A stretch of DNA of 32,839 nucleotides from an uncultured Prevotellaceae bacterium (GTDB taxonomy: Bacteria > Bacteroidota > Bacteroidia > Bacteroidales > Bacteroidaceae). Where the stretch lies: the NCBI GenBank assembly GCA_902768105.1, contig CACXJZ010000039.1, positions 1 through 32,839 on the forward strand, read 5' to 3'. Of the stretch, positions 1 to 8,190 are shown piece after piece. Position 1 is the first letter of the stretch, and each line of letters begins with the position of its first letter. A program made the translations under genes and the position numbers. Below the pieces are notes generated by a model that did no database searches, was not told where the DNA came from, and saw nothing but the letters and a program-made list of their open reading frames with translations.

Positions 1-69
1 GGCCAGCATGGCTACTCCGCCGTACAGCATCATAAAGACTAAATCCTGAAGACTCTGTTCTCCGTACAT
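1..69 (-). CDS. N-terminal fragment of an unidentified membrane-associated protein (runs off window)
   Basis: An open frame starts with ATG at 69 and leaves the window at base 1, giving 23 residues beginning MYGEQSLQDLVFMMLYGG. The segment is hydrophobic and glycine-containing, so it may be the first membrane helix of a sensor or regulator, but too little is visible for a family call. An in-frame TAA lies just upstream inside the 14-bp repeat, which supports this start. It is codirectional with pyrD and lies downstream of it. Confidence 0.4.
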   Translation of the reverse strand, partial: MYGEQSLQDLVFMMLYGGVAMLA

Positions 70-74
70 ATTTT

Positions 75-113
75 TAGTGGTGAGTGGTTAGTGGTGAGTG
101 GTTAGTGGTGAGT
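75..113. repeat. 14-bp tandem repeat, 2.8 copies
   Basis: The unit TAGTGGTGAGTGGT occurs exactly at 75-88 and 89-102 and again partially at 103-113. It sits between the small Cys-rich ORF and the partial gene at 1-69, and supplies stop codons to both upstream frames on the minus strand. It looks like an intergenic simple repeat; no function can be assigned. Confidence 0.75.
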
Positions 114-197
114 CTTTCCTGCCAACTGCATGCGGAGGGCGGCGGGCGTCTCACTGCGGTCATCGTCATGACAGTAGGGACAGGTACATTGACACAT
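102..197 (-). CDS. Possible small Cys-rich protein, 31 aa
   Basis: Downstream of pyrD there is a 31-codon frame from ATG at 197 to TAA at 102-104. It encodes MCQCTCPYCHDDD near its start, with four cysteines and one histidine in the first ten residues (C2, C4, C6, C9, H10). This spacing resembles a metal-binding knuckle. The start lies 20 nt after the pyrD stop, so it could be the last gene of the pyr transcript. No Shine-Dalgarno or promoter is evident and the frame ends inside a tandem repeat. It may simply be a chance ORF. Confidence 0.25.
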   Translation of the reverse strand: MCQCTCPYCHDDDRSETPAALRMQLAGKTHH

Positions 198-217
198 TGG
201 CACTTTGCTGGAGTTTA

Positions 218-1132
218 TTAATCCTCTAACGCTCCGATGATTTCCTGAACGGAGTGATAGCCGTGCCGGTCGAGCCAGTCGTTGATGCCGTCGCGCACCT
301 TCAGCGTCACGGCAGGGTCGATGAAGTTCGCCGTGCCTATCTCGATGGCCGTAGCACCAGCCATGAGGAACTCAATGGCATCCGTAGCCGTCATGATGCC
401 GCCCAGACCCACCACGGGAATCTTAACCGCCTTGGCCACCTGCCACACCATGCGCAGGGCCACAGGCTTGACGGCAGGACCTGAGAGTCCGCCCGTGTTG
501 ATACTCAGCACGGGGCGACGGCGCTCAATGTCGATGGCCATGCCCATGAGCGTGTTGATGAGCGACACAGCGTCGGCTCCCTCAGCCTCGCACGTTCGGG
601 CAATGTCGGCAATGTTCGTCACGTTGGGCGACAGCTTGACAATCAGCGTCTTATGGTAAGCCTTACGCACAGCCCTGACCACGCTCTCAGCACCTGAACA
701 GGTAACACCGAAGGCCATTCCGCCGTCCTTCACGTTAGGACACGAGATGTTGAGCTCGATAGCAGGAATATGCTCCAGCGCGTCGATGCGTGCCGCACAC
801 TCCGCATAGTCCTCAGGCGAAGAACCGCTGACGTTGACAATCATATTCGTACCGATATCCTTGATTTGCGGATAGATGTGCTCACAGAAATAATCCACGC
901 CCTTGTTCTGCAAGCCCACGCAGTTCAGCATGCCGCTGGGCGTCTCGGCCATGCGCGGATAGTCATTGCCCTCGCGGGGACGCAGCGTGGTACCTTTCAC
1001 GATGATGCCGCCCAGCTCGTCGAGGGGCACAAAGTCCTGAAACTCCAGTCCGTAGCCGAAGGTGCCGGAGGCGGTCATCACAGGGTTCTTCAGCTGCAGG
1101 TTTCCTATAGCACAGACAGGCACCCAGGCCAC
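218..1132 (-). CDS. pyrD: Dihydroorotate dehydrogenase, class 1B catalytic subunit (N-terminus altered)
   Basis: Oxidises dihydroorotate to orotate in pyrimidine synthesis, as the FMN subunit partnered by PyrK. From residue 9 the protein matches class 1 enzymes: [20 protein letters not shown], then GLQNKG, the active-site loop NISCPN with Cys131, and the C-terminal FMN-phosphate segment [19 protein letters not shown]. The first eight residues (from GTG at 1132) are not PyrD sequence. They are the pyrK Cys-cluster codons (CGLGACLC) read in another frame. The family's own start and first strand, about 6-8 residues, are missing. This points to a deletion across the pyrK-pyrD junction near 1107-1110. 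If it is real, translation of PyrD would depend on a weak GTG inside pyrK and the enzyme may be impaired. Confidence 0.9.
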   Translation of the reverse strand: MAWVPVCAIGNLQLKNPVMTASGTFGYGLEFQDFVPLDELGGIIVKGTTLRPREGNDYPRMAETPSGMLNCVGLQNKGVDYFCEHIYPQIKDIGTNMIVNVSGSSPEDYAECAARIDALEHIPAIELNISCPNVKDGGMAFGVTCSGAESVVRAVRKAYHKTLIVKLSPNVTNIADIARTCEAEGADAVSLINTLMGMAIDIERRRPVLSINTGGLSGPAVKPVALRMVWQVAKAVKIPVVGLGGIMTATDAIEFLMAGATAIEIGTANFIDPAVTLKVRDGINDWLDRHGYHSVQEIIGALED

Positions 1133-1799
1133 AGGCCATCAGGTTCTCGAGCGATGCCTCACACGCCACGCCCAGCTTGTCAGCCAGTCGCGAGACGGCC
1201 ACCATCATGGGCTTGGGACCACAGGTGGCAATACGCGTAAACTGCTCCTGTCCTAGCAACGAGTGGTTGGTTACGAAACCGCGCTCACCCTCGGAGCCGT
1301 CTTCTGTGGTCACGAACACACGGCCATAGCGACGGAACTCGTCGAGCATCAGCAGGTCCTTTGACGTGCGTGCACCCAACAGGAACGTGGGCTCACAGCC
1401 TCTTTTCTTCATCTCGGCACCCATATAGAGCAGCGGAGCCACTCCCACTCCACCGCCAACCAGCAGCAGACGCTCGTCAGGCGTCTGGGGAAGCGTGAAG
1501 CCATTGCCGAGGGGCAGCACACAATTCAACGTGTCGCCTGCCTGCAGCGCAGCCAGACGGCGTGTGCCGTCGCCTACGGCTGCTACCAGCAGCCACAGCT
1601 CATTGGCCTCGCGATCTACGAAATTGACGGAGATGGGACGTCGCAGGAACGTGGTGGGAGACCCATCGACACGCACCTCGACGAACTGTCCGGGCACCAT
1701 CTCGGGCAGCGGTTTATCGTCTGTCAGTCGCAGCAGCACATAGCGTTCGTGCACATGCTCTGCAGCCCTGACTTTCAAATCCAATACATATTTCTTCAT
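963..1799 (-). CDS. pyrK: Dihydroorotate dehydrogenase electron-transfer subunit, 3' end lost
   Basis: FAD and [2Fe-2S] subunit that passes electrons from PyrD to NAD. Residues 1-230 are standard: FAD-binding RRPISVNF around 53-60, NAD-binding [12 protein letters not shown] around 111-122, CGPKPM at 193-198, and the start of the iron-sulfur motif CGLGAC. The four cluster cysteines normally have spacing C-x4-C-x2-C followed by a fourth about 15 residues on. C223 and C228 are present. Position 231 is Tyr and the fourth ligand is absent. After Cys230 the frame runs on into pyrD DNA in the wrong frame and stops at 963, so the last 50 residues are a shadow of pyrD. The authentic part ends at about 1110. 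It starts 3 nt after the upstream gene's stop, so it is cotranscribed with it. Confidence 0.85.
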   Translation of the reverse strand: MKKYVLDLKVRAAEHVHERYVLLRLTDDKPLPEMVPGQFVEVRVDGSPTTFLRRPISVNFVDREANELWLLVAAVGDGTRRLAALQAGDTLNCVLPLGNGFTLPQTPDERLLLVGGGVGVAPLLYMGAEMKKRGCEPTFLLGARTSKDLLMLDEFRRYGRVFVTTEDGSEGERGFVTNHSLLGQEQFTRIATCGPKPMMVAVSRLADKLGVACEASLENLMACGLGACLCYRKPAAEEPCDDRLRHLRLRTGVSGLCAPRRAGRHHRERYHAASPRGQ

Positions 1800-1802
1800 A
1801 AC

Positions 1803-2720
1803 TTACATGGTTAGCTTTTTAGTCTTGACCTTTACCAGTTTGCCGTTCTTCCATTTGTAGGTCTCGAGGTAAAGAGCATTAACATCGCGGATATGGCTAA
1901 TGATTTCCTTCTTGCTACTGTCAATCTCTGGCTCCTGTATCATGTCGAACTCCTCTACCTTATAGAAATCGCGCGTGTCAGGATTCCACACCCAAGCATC
2001 ATGGAGGGACTGTGTATTGCCGCGTCCGCCCAACCCCGTAAAAATCATGAGGTCAGGTATGCCGTCGAAGTTGATGTCATCCTCTGTTACCCACTGCAGG
2101 TTAGCTTCCTGATAGGCGTCGAATGCTCCTAACAGGTCATTCTCAATCACCCATTCAGCCGGCTTGTCGTTGGCCCACACCTCGACCTTGATCTGTTGAA
2201 GCCAGCCGTTATCGTCCTTGGTGAACGAGTGATGGAAAGTATAGGCGCTACGGTCAGGAAGCGTGAGCGCATTGGGCGTCATCACGAACCAACTGGGCAG
2301 CTCGAAACGCGACTCCATCTTCAAGGGCAGCTTCTTGCCCGTGGTGGGGTTGGTCCACTCTCCACGCACAAACTCATAATCGCCCTCCACCTCGGTAAAC
2401 ACCAGGGTGAAGCGGCCTGTGATGCTGCCGTCCTTCTGATATTCCGTGAAATCCACCCTGTTCAAGAACTCGCTGTTGCGCTCCTTGGGGTTCACCCTGC
2501 CGTAGTGTCCCACAATGAGGATGGGCGCAGGCTTCGAAGCGTTGGGATAGTAGATGTAGCCTGCCATGCGGCCGTCGAGATTTGACTGCCAGGCCACCTC
2601 CACAGGTATCTTACCGTTCATGGTGCCCACAAAGATATGGTTCTCGAGGTATTTATCTACCTGTGCAGACGCTGTCAGCGCCACCAGCAACAGGATAAGT
2701 GTCAATAATTTCCTCATCAT
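1803..2720 (-). CDS. Secreted XAC2610-like hypothetical protein
   Basis: This 305-residue protein begins with a type I signal peptide (MMRKLLTLILLLVALTASAQ). The C-terminal half contains DINFDGIPDLMIF at about 214-226, an FG-GAP or EF-hand-like Ca-binding loop (DxNxDGxxD) seen in XAC2610-type proteins. It is followed by a Gly-rich turn and DAWVWNPDTRDF. No catalytic motif is visible, so a periplasmic or surface beta-propeller-like binding role is only inferred. The gene starts the pyr transcript: its stop is 3 nt before the pyrK ATG, and a TAACTTCG -10-like element lies upstream. Why a secreted protein leads a pyrimidine operon is unclear. A second Met (2717) is an equally good start. Confidence 0.7.
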   Translation of the reverse strand: MMRKLLTLILLLVALTASAQVDKYLENHIFVGTMNGKIPVEVAWQSNLDGRMAGYIYYPNASKPAPILIVGHYGRVNPKERNSEFLNRVDFTEYQKDGSITGRFTLVFTEVEGDYEFVRGEWTNPTTGKKLPLKMESRFELPSWFVMTPNALTLPDRSAYTFHHSFTKDDNGWLQQIKVEVWANDKPAEWVIENDLLGAFDAYQEANLQWVTEDDINFDGIPDLMIFTGLGGRGNTQSLHDAWVWNPDTRDFYKVEEFDMIQEPEIDSSKKEIISHIRDVNALYLETYKWKNGKLVKVKTKKLTM

Positions 2721-2747
2721 TTCGCTCGTTTTTACAATATTTTGGCG

Positions 2748-2755
2748 CGAAGTTA
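2748..2755 (-). promoter_or_regulatory. -7 promoter element for the 1803-2720/pyrK/pyrD operon
   Basis: The minus strand reads TAACTTCG, one base from the Bacteroidota TAnnTTTG consensus, 27 nt before the start codon of the secreted protein gene. No convincing TTTG -33 element is seen at 19-20 nt spacing. Confidence 0.5.
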
Positions 2756-2808
2756 CAAAAAAAATCCTTTCTCGCTGAATATTTCATCGAAAATTTCATT
2801 TTTATTCG

Positions 2809-2816
2809 TATATTTG
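2809..2816 (+). promoter_or_regulatory. -7 promoter element for the esterase/GH3 operon
   Basis: TATATTTG matches TAnnTTTG exactly and is followed by GCA, as is usual in this phylum, 15 nt before the esterase ATG. It is divergent from the element at 2748-2755, so about 110 bp holds both promoters. The -33 element is not obvious. Confidence 0.55.
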
Positions 2817-2831
2817 CACCATTAAAACTTT

Positions 2832-4019
2832 ATGAATATGAGGAAAACCATGATTCTGGCACTCCTTCTGACGAGTTGCTACATGTGGGCCCAGCAGGCC
2901 CTCTTTGATGTCAACAACCTGACATCGCCCGAAATGAATGCCGACGGAACTGTCACGTTCCGACTCTATGCCCCAAAGGCCGTCACGGTCGAAGTGGAAG
3001 GTGACTTCCAGTCTGAACCGGCTGCCATGAAAGAGGGAGAGGGTGGCATCTGGACCTACACCACCGCCGTGCTTCAACCTGAGATGTACTCTTATAAATT
3101 CAAGGTTGACGGACTCGACAAGCTGGACCCCTCGAACGTGTATCGCTGCCGCGACATCGCATCGTTCACCAACATCTTCATCGTCACAAAGGAGAAAGGC
3201 GACAAGGGCGATCTGTACAGCGTGAATAAAGTGCCACACGGAAACGTCAGCAAGGTGTGGTATCCGTCGCCAACGCTCAAGACCGAGCGCCGCATGACCG
3301 TCTATACGCCGGCCGGGTACGACAAGGGCGGACGCTATCCTGTGCTTTACCTGCTGCACGGTGCCGGCGGCGACGAGGAGGCGTGGACGACGCTGGGACG
3401 TGCTGCCCAGATTATGGACAACCTCATTGCAACGGGCAAGGCCGTGCCCATGATTGTCGTTATGCCCAACGGTAACGCCAATTGCGACGCTGCGCCTGGC
3501 GAATGGGACCGGGGCATGTATAAGCCCACGTTCATGGGACACATGGACTCCACGCCCGTAGCATCGACGGAGGAGAGCTTCAAGGACATCGTCAGCTACG
3601 TGGACAAGCACTTCCGCACGCTGGCCAACAAGCGTAACCGTGCCATTTGCGGACTCTCCATGGGTGGCGGCCACAGCTACGGCATCTCAAAGCTCTATCC
3701 TGACATGTTCGACTACGTAGGACTGTTCTCTGCCGCCGTTTCACTAAACGCCAGAGGCTTCAACGGCCTCAACGATGCCGACCAGGGCCCCGCTCCTGAG
3801 GTGGAGAAGCAGCTGGCAACCATGTTTGCCAAGAAGCCCGCGCTCTACTGGATTGCCATTGGCAAGACGGACTTCCTCTATCAGAACAACAAGGTCTATC
3901 GCGACTATCTTGACCAGAAGAAGTACCCCTACACCTACGTGGAAACGGAAGACGGACACATCTGGCGCAACTGGCGCATCTACCTGACGATGTTCGCCCC
4001 ACAACTCTTCAGACACTAA
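2832..4019 (+). CDS. Secreted CE1-family esterase with N-terminal CBM48-like domain
   Basis: This 395-residue protein is predicted to hydrolyse ester side chains of plant polysaccharide, as feruloyl or acetyl xylan esterases do. It has a signal peptide ending near WAQQ; LTSC at 13-16 could instead serve as a lipobox. Next comes an E-set/CBM48-like beta domain (about 35-120: VTFRLYAPKAVTVEVEGDF, MYSYKFKVDG) and an alpha/beta hydrolase. The hydrolase shows YLLHGAGGDE (oxyanion loop), the nucleophile elbow CGLSMGG with Ser276, a likely Asp347 (GKTDF) and His376 (DGHIW). The GH3 gene follows after 21 nt, which implies joint hemicellulose breakdown. The exact ester substrate cannot be read from sequence. 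Confidence 0.85.
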   Translation: MNMRKTMILALLLTSCYMWAQQALFDVNNLTSPEMNADGTVTFRLYAPKAVTVEVEGDFQSEPAAMKEGEGGIWTYTTAVLQPEMYSYKFKVDGLDKLDPSNVYRCRDIASFTNIFIVTKEKGDKGDLYSVNKVPHGNVSKVWYPSPTLKTERRMTVYTPAGYDKGGRYPVLYLLHGAGGDEEAWTTLGRAAQIMDNLIATGKAVPMIVVMPNGNANCDAAPGEWDRGMYKPTFMGHMDSTPVASTEESFKDIVSYVDKHFRTLANKRNRAICGLSMGGGHSYGISKLYPDMFDYVGLFSAAVSLNARGFNGLNDADQGPAPEVEKQLATMFAKKPALYWIAIGKTDFLYQNNKVYRDYLDQKKYPYTYVETEDGHIWRNWRIYLTMFAPQLFRH

Positions 4020-4040
4020 AAAAAGCATAACAATAACACG

Positions 4041-6368
4041 ATGAAAAAGAACCTACTGACCATCGTTCTGATGGCTGTCGCAACGCTGGTGACGGCTCAG
4101 AACAACACAAAACCGGCCATTCCGCGCGACCCCGCACTGGAGGCGAAAATCGAAAACACCCTCGCCAAGATGACGCTCGACGAAAAGATTGGCCAGATGC
4201 TGGAGCTGAACCTCGACATCATGGGGCGCTACGACGCCAACAGGCGCTGGACGCTCAACGAAACCATGCTCGACACGTGCATCTCGAAATGGAAGGTCGG
4301 CTCGCTGCTCAATGCGCCTGGCACGCGTGCCGCTACCGTCGAGCAATGGCAGAAGTGGATACGCCTCATACAGGAGAAGTCGATGAAGTATATCGGCATC
4401 CCCGACATCTACGGCCTCGACCATAATCATGGCGTAACCTACACGCAGGGCGGAACGCTCTTCCCCCAGCCCATCAACATCGCAGCATCGTTCAACACCT
4501 GGCTGGCGCAGCGCGGAGCAGAGATAACGGCCTACGAGAGCCGTGCAGCCAACTGCCCATGGGTGTATAATCCCGTCATCGACCTGGGACGTGACCCGCG
4601 CTGGCCACGCATCTGGGAAAGCTTCGGCGAGGACGCGCTGGTCAACAGCCGCATGGTGGAAGCGCAAATCAGGGGCTATCAGGGCCCCGACCCCAACCAT
4701 CTGGGACGCTACAACGTGGCAACAAGCGTCAAGCACTACTTCGCCTACGGAGCGCCCTGGACAGGCAAGGACCGCACCCCCGCCTACCTCTCACCACAGT
4801 TGCTGCGCGAGAAGTATTTTGAGCCGTTCCGCGCTGCAGCAATGGCTGGCGCACTTACCATGATGGTCAATTCTGCCAGCATCAACGGTGTGCCCGTCCA
4901 TGCCAGTTACGAGTATCTCACCAAGTGGCTCAAGGAAGATTTGCAATGGGACGGTATGCTCGTTACCGACTGGGCCGACATCACGAGCCTCTTCAAGCGC
5001 GAACACGTGGCAAAGGACAAGAAAGATGCCATCCGCATAGCCATCAATGCCGGTATCGACATGTCGATGGACCCTTACAGCGTTGACTTCTGTATTCTGC
5101 TCAAGGAACTGGTTGAGGAAGGTAAAGTCTCGATGGAGCGCATTGACGATGCCGTACGCCGCATCCTCCGTGTAAAGTATCGTCTGAACCTGTTCGACGA
5201 GCCCAATACGGGCGGAGAGGGCTATGAGAAGTTTGGCTCGCAGGAGTTTGCCGACGAATCGCTGCATGCTGCCGAGGAGAGCGAGGTGCTGCTGAAGAAC
5301 GAAGGCAACATTCTGCCACTGGCTCCAGGCAAAAAGATTCTGCTGACAGGTCCCAATGCCAACCAGATGCGTTGCCTACACGGCGGCTGGAGCTACACGT
5401 GGCAGGGATCCAAGGCCGAAGACCTTTCCGAGAAGTACCACACCATCTATGAGGCGTTCTGCATGAAATACGGCAAGGAGAACATCATCCTTGAGCAGGG
5501 CGTTACCTATAATGAGAACGGACAGTATTTCCAGGAGAACGAGCCGGAAATCAGCAAAGCCGTCAGCGCTGCAAAACAGGCCGACATCATCGTTGCGTGC
5601 ATCGGAGAGAACTCCTACACGGAAACGCCCGGCAACCTGAACGACCTCTGGCTCTCACAGAACCAGCGCAACCTGGTCAAGGAACTCGCCACTACCGGCA
5701 AGCCCATCATCCTCATACTCAACGAGGGACGTCCGCGCCTCATTGCCGACATTGAGCCGCTGGCAAAGGCCGTCGTTGACATCCTCATTCCCGGCAACTA
5801 TGGTGCCGACGCATTGGTTAATCTCCTGAGTGGCGAAGTGAACTTCTCTGCGAAGATGCCCTACACCTACCCTCGCGAAATCAACTCGCTCAACACCTAC
5901 GACTACAAGGTGTCTGAGGAGGTGCCCACGATGGCAGGAGCCTACAACTACGATGCCAAGGTTTCGCTGCAGTGGCCCTTCGGCTACGGTTTGAGCTACA
6001 CCACGTTCGAATACAGCAACCTGCGCGTTGACAAGACACGGTTTACTGCTGACGACCTGATTACCGTCTGCGTCGATGTGAAGAATACGGGTAATCGTCT
6101 GGGCAAGGAGGCGGTGTTGCTCTACAGCAGCGACCTCATTGCCAGCATCGTTCCTGACAACAAGCGGCTGCGCGACTTCAGCAAAGTGGAGCTGAAGCCT
6201 GGAGAAGCGAAGACCGTCACCTTCCGTCTGCCTGCCAAGCAACTGGCCTTTGTGGGAGCCGACGGACGCTGGACGCTGGAGGAAGGCGAATTCACGCTCA
6301 AGATTGACAAGTTAACTCAGACCATCGAGTGCACGCAGACCAAGATTTGGGATACGCCAAATATGTAA
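4041..6368 (+). CDS. Glycoside hydrolase family 3 (beta-glucosidase/beta-xylosidase type)
   Basis: This 775-residue enzyme releases terminal beta-linked sugars from oligosaccharides. Its signal peptide ends near TLVTAQ. The GH3 N-terminal barrel contains [11 protein letters not shown], the [15 protein letters not shown] substrate loop and [10 protein letters not shown], where Asp310 is the expected nucleophile. The C-terminal sandwich domain follows ([28 protein letters not shown]). Then comes an FnIII-like domain beginning around [17 protein letters not shown] and running to the end. Length and order are typical of the family. It is cotranscribed with the CE1 esterase, so a hemicellulose role is likely. 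The split between glucosidase and xylosidase activity is not decidable here. Confidence 0.92.
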   Translation: MKKNLLTIVLMAVATLVTAQNNTKPAIPRDPALEAKIENTLAKMTLDEKIGQMLELNLDIMGRYDANRRWTLNETMLDTCISKWKVGSLLNAPGTRAATVEQWQKWIRLIQEKSMKYIGIPDIYGLDHNHGVTYTQGGTLFPQPINIAASFNTWLAQRGAEITAYESRAANCPWVYNPVIDLGRDPRWPRIWESFGEDALVNSRMVEAQIRGYQGPDPNHLGRYNVATSVKHYFAYGAPWTGKDRTPAYLSPQLLREKYFEPFRAAAMAGALTMMVNSASINGVPVHASYEYLTKWLKEDLQWDGMLVTDWADITSLFKREHVAKDKKDAIRIAINAGIDMSMDPYSVDFCILLKELVEEGKVSMERIDDAVRRILRVKYRLNLFDEPNTGGEGYEKFGSQEFADESLHAAEESEVLLKNEGNILPLAPGKKILLTGPNANQMRCLHGGWSYTWQGSKAEDLSEKYHTIYEAFCMKYGKENIILEQGVTYNENGQYFQENEPEISKAVSAAKQADIIVACIGENSYTETPGNLNDLWLSQNQRNLVKELATTGKPIILILNEGRPRLIADIEPLAKAVVDILIPGNYGADALVNLLSGEVNFSAKMPYTYPREINSLNTYDYKVSEEVPTMAGAYNYDAKVSLQWPFGYGLSYTTFEYSNLRVDKTRFTADDLITVCVDVKNTGNRLGKEAVLLYSSDLIASIVPDNKRLRDFSKVELKPGEAKTVTFRLPAKQLAFVGADGRWTLEEGEFTLKIDKLTQTIECTQTKIWDTPNM

Positions 6369-6372
6369 GCCC

Positions 6373-6825
6373 ATGCAAACACTGAACCTGCCGCCATACG
6401 ACGTAAAACTGCGAGGAACACGCGAGAAGCCGGAGATATTCGACTTCTTGCGTCGTCGCTTCGTAGCACTGACGCCAGAGGAATGGGTGCGCCAGCATTT
6501 CACTCACTTCTTGGTGGAACACAAAGGCTACCCGCAGGCACTCATGGGCAACGAGATGGAGTTGCGCATCGGCGAGAAGCGGTTGCGTTGCGACTCCATA
6601 TTATATGACAAGGTACTGGAGCCGCGCATGATTATCGAATACAAAGCACCTACAGTAGCCATCACACAAAAGGTCTTTAATCAAATATCCACGTACAACC
6701 TTTTGTTGCACGTGGATTATCTGATTGTCAGCAACGGCCTGCAGCACTACTGCTGCCGCATGGATTATGAGCGCGGCCAGTACGAGTTCCTGCAGGACAT
6801 TCCAGAATACGCTTCGTTGAAATAA
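6373..6825 (+). CDS. Stand-alone type I restriction N-terminal (HSDR_N-like) PD-(D/E)XK protein
   Basis: This 150-residue cytosolic protein resembles the HSDR_N_2 domain of type I restriction R subunits, but without helicase or methylase partners. The nuclease core is visible: an acidic residue in LRCDSILYD (Asp74), then MIIEYKAP giving the E-x-K pair Glu89 and Lys91, then QISTYN and YLIVSNG strands. The catalytic triad is therefore intact. The gene begins 4 nt after the GH3 stop, so it is probably cotranscribed with carbohydrate enzymes. Solo copies are common in Bacteroidota, and their role (repair, defence or housekeeping) is unknown to me. Confidence 0.8.
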   Translation: MQTLNLPPYDVKLRGTREKPEIFDFLRRRFVALTPEEWVRQHFTHFLVEHKGYPQALMGNEMELRIGEKRLRCDSILYDKVLEPRMIIEYKAPTVAITQKVFNQISTYNLLLHVDYLIVSNGLQHYCCRMDYERGQYEFLQDIPEYASLK

Positions 6826-6837
6826 AGCACATTGGCA

Positions 6838-6860
6838 AGTCTACCCTTTTGGGGGAGACT
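6838..6860. terminator. Stem-loop between convergent genes
   Basis: AGTCTACCC and GGGGAGACT form a 9-bp stem with one mismatch around a 5-nt loop. It lies between the convergent HSDR_N-like gene and the oxidoreductase gamma gene, and overlaps the latter's stop codon. There is no strong T-run on either side, so termination is plausible rather than certain. Confidence 0.45.
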
Positions 6861-7377
6861 ATACTTCTTCGATGATTTTACCACCCTCTTCGATGGCCTG
6901 CATGTTGAGGGGAATGAGAGCATGGTGTCGCTCTGGCAGGGTTTTCTTCAGTGCCTTTTCCACACCACGCGTGCTGACCACAGGAGCCACCTTGAGCAGC
7001 CCGCCCAGCACAATCATGTTGAAGACCTTACTGTTCTTCATCTCAGCGGCCTTGTCCATCGCGTTGATCTCGTAGATGGTGATATCCTTACGCGTCGGCT
7101 TGTTGATGATGCCGAAACCATCGTAGATAAGGATGCCACCAGGCTTGATTTTCGGCTCAAACTTCTCGAGCGAAGGCTGGTTGAGCACAATGGCGATATC
7201 ATACTTGCTCAGGATGGGCGACGAAATGCGCTCATCGCTGACAATCACCGTCACATTGGCCGTACCACCACGCTGCTCAGGACCGTAGGCAGGCATCCAA
7301 GTCACCTCTTTATCCTCCATCAGTCCACTATAGGCCAGAATCTTACCCATTGAGAGCACGCCCTGACCTCCAAACAT
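6859..7377 (-). CDS. korC: 2-oxoacid:ferredoxin oxidoreductase, gamma subunit (short N-terminus)
   Basis: Gamma subunit of a CoA-acylating 2-oxoacid:ferredoxin oxidoreductase (2-oxoglutarate or branched-chain 2-oxoacid type), cytosolic. FGGQGVLSMGKILAYSG, MPAYGPEQRGG and VLNQPS are hallmark segments. The 172-residue protein starts directly at MFGGQGV. As I recall the family, about eight residues forming the first beta strand (an MKEEIIIAG-like stretch) precede FGGQG. Here the ATG is 1 nt after the beta-subunit stop and no upstream in-frame start exists. A small deletion at the gene boundary is therefore suspected. It is the last gene of the ffh-folD-TPR-kor run. Confidence 0.85.
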   Translation of the reverse strand: MFGGQGVLSMGKILAYSGLMEDKEVTWMPAYGPEQRGGTANVTVIVSDERISSPILSKYDIAIVLNQPSLEKFEPKIKPGGILIYDGFGIINKPTRKDITIYEINAMDKAAEMKNSKVFNMIVLGGLLKVAPVVSTRGVEKALKKTLPERHHALIPLNMQAIEEGGKIIEEV

Positions 7378-7378
7378 C

Positions 7379-8152
7379 TTACTTCTCGCCCGTAGTATCC
7401 TTGAGGTCTCCCTTGGGATAGAAGGGGAACATGTTCTCCTTCATCCATTCGTTAGCCTTAGCGGGCGTGAGTTTCCAACCACTGTTACAGGTAGAGACGA
7501 ACTCCACGAGCGAGCTACCCTTGCCAGCCATCGATGCCTCGAAAGCCTTACGCAGAGCCTTCTTGGCCTTCAGGATTGAACCTACAGACTCCACACTCTG
7601 ACGAGTTACGTAGCACGTACCCTCGAGTCCTGCAGCGATATCGGCCATCTTCAGGGGATAACCGTGCAACTGCGGGTCACGGCCATAAGGACAAGTAGAG
7701 GTTTTCTGACCTATCAGCGTGGTAGGAGCCATCTGACCACCCGTCATACCATAGATAGCGTTGTTGACGAAAATGATGACGATGTTCTCACCACGGTTCA
7801 AGGCGTGGATGGTCTCACAGGTACCGATACAAGCCAAGTCACCATCACCCTGATAGGTGAACACCAGACGGTCAGGCCAGCAGCGCTTGATGCCCGTAGC
7901 CAGTGCGGGAGCACGACCGTGGGCAGCCTCCTGCCAGTCAATATCTATATAGTTGTACGCGAAGACGGCACAGCCCACAGGCGATACGCCTACGGCCTTG
8001 TCTTCCATTCCCATTTCCTCAATGACCTCGGCAATGAGCTTATGCACCACACCGTGACTACAGCCAGGGCAGTAGTGCATGTTATTGTCGTTCATGAGCG
8101 TCGGCTTCTTGCAGACAATGTTCTCAGGTTGAACTATTTGATTTCTATCCAT
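7379..8152 (-). CDS. korB: 2-oxoacid:ferredoxin oxidoreductase, beta (TPP-binding) subunit
   Basis: This 257-residue subunit binds thiamine pyrophosphate and carries out decarboxylation. Visible motifs are HYCPGCSHG near residue 27, the TPP/Mg signature GDGDLACIGTCETIHA followed by NIVIIFVNNAIYGMTGGQ, and TSTCPYGRD. The protein pairs with the alpha subunit encoded upstream and the gamma subunit downstream. Its length is normal for the 2-oxoglutarate/2-oxoisovalerate class. Substrate choice between these cannot be settled by eye. Confidence 0.92.
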   Translation of the reverse strand: MDRNQIVQPENIVCKKPTLMNDNNMHYCPGCSHGVVHKLIAEVIEEMGMEDKAVGVSPVGCAVFAYNYIDIDWQEAAHGRAPALATGIKRCWPDRLVFTYQGDGDLACIGTCETIHALNRGENIVIIFVNNAIYGMTGGQMAPTTLIGQKTSTCPYGRDPQLHGYPLKMADIAAGLEGTCYVTRQSVESVGSILKAKKALRKAFEASMAGKGSSLVEFVSTCNSGWKLTPAKANEWMKENMFPFYPKGDLKDTTGEK

Positions 8153-8190
8153 AATTATCTAGTTTTTCTAGGATATCCTAGGTTATCCTA
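8153..8190. repeat. 10-nt degenerate tandem with a perfect 14-bp palindrome in the alpha-beta spacer
   Basis: On the minus strand, TAGGATAACC, TAGGATATCC, TAGAAAAAC and TAGATAATT follow one another at 9-10 nt spacing. They begin in the last alpha codons and fill the 30-nt spacer. CTAGGATATCCTAG at 8168-8181 is perfectly self-complementary. It could form a hairpin that tunes subunit ratios, or be a simple-sequence expansion. Confidence 0.6.

Noticed and set aside
2802-3674. Minus-strand ORF of 290 codons opposite the esterase
   Set aside because: No motif or promoter, and the plus-strand esterase has clear domains and catalytic residues.
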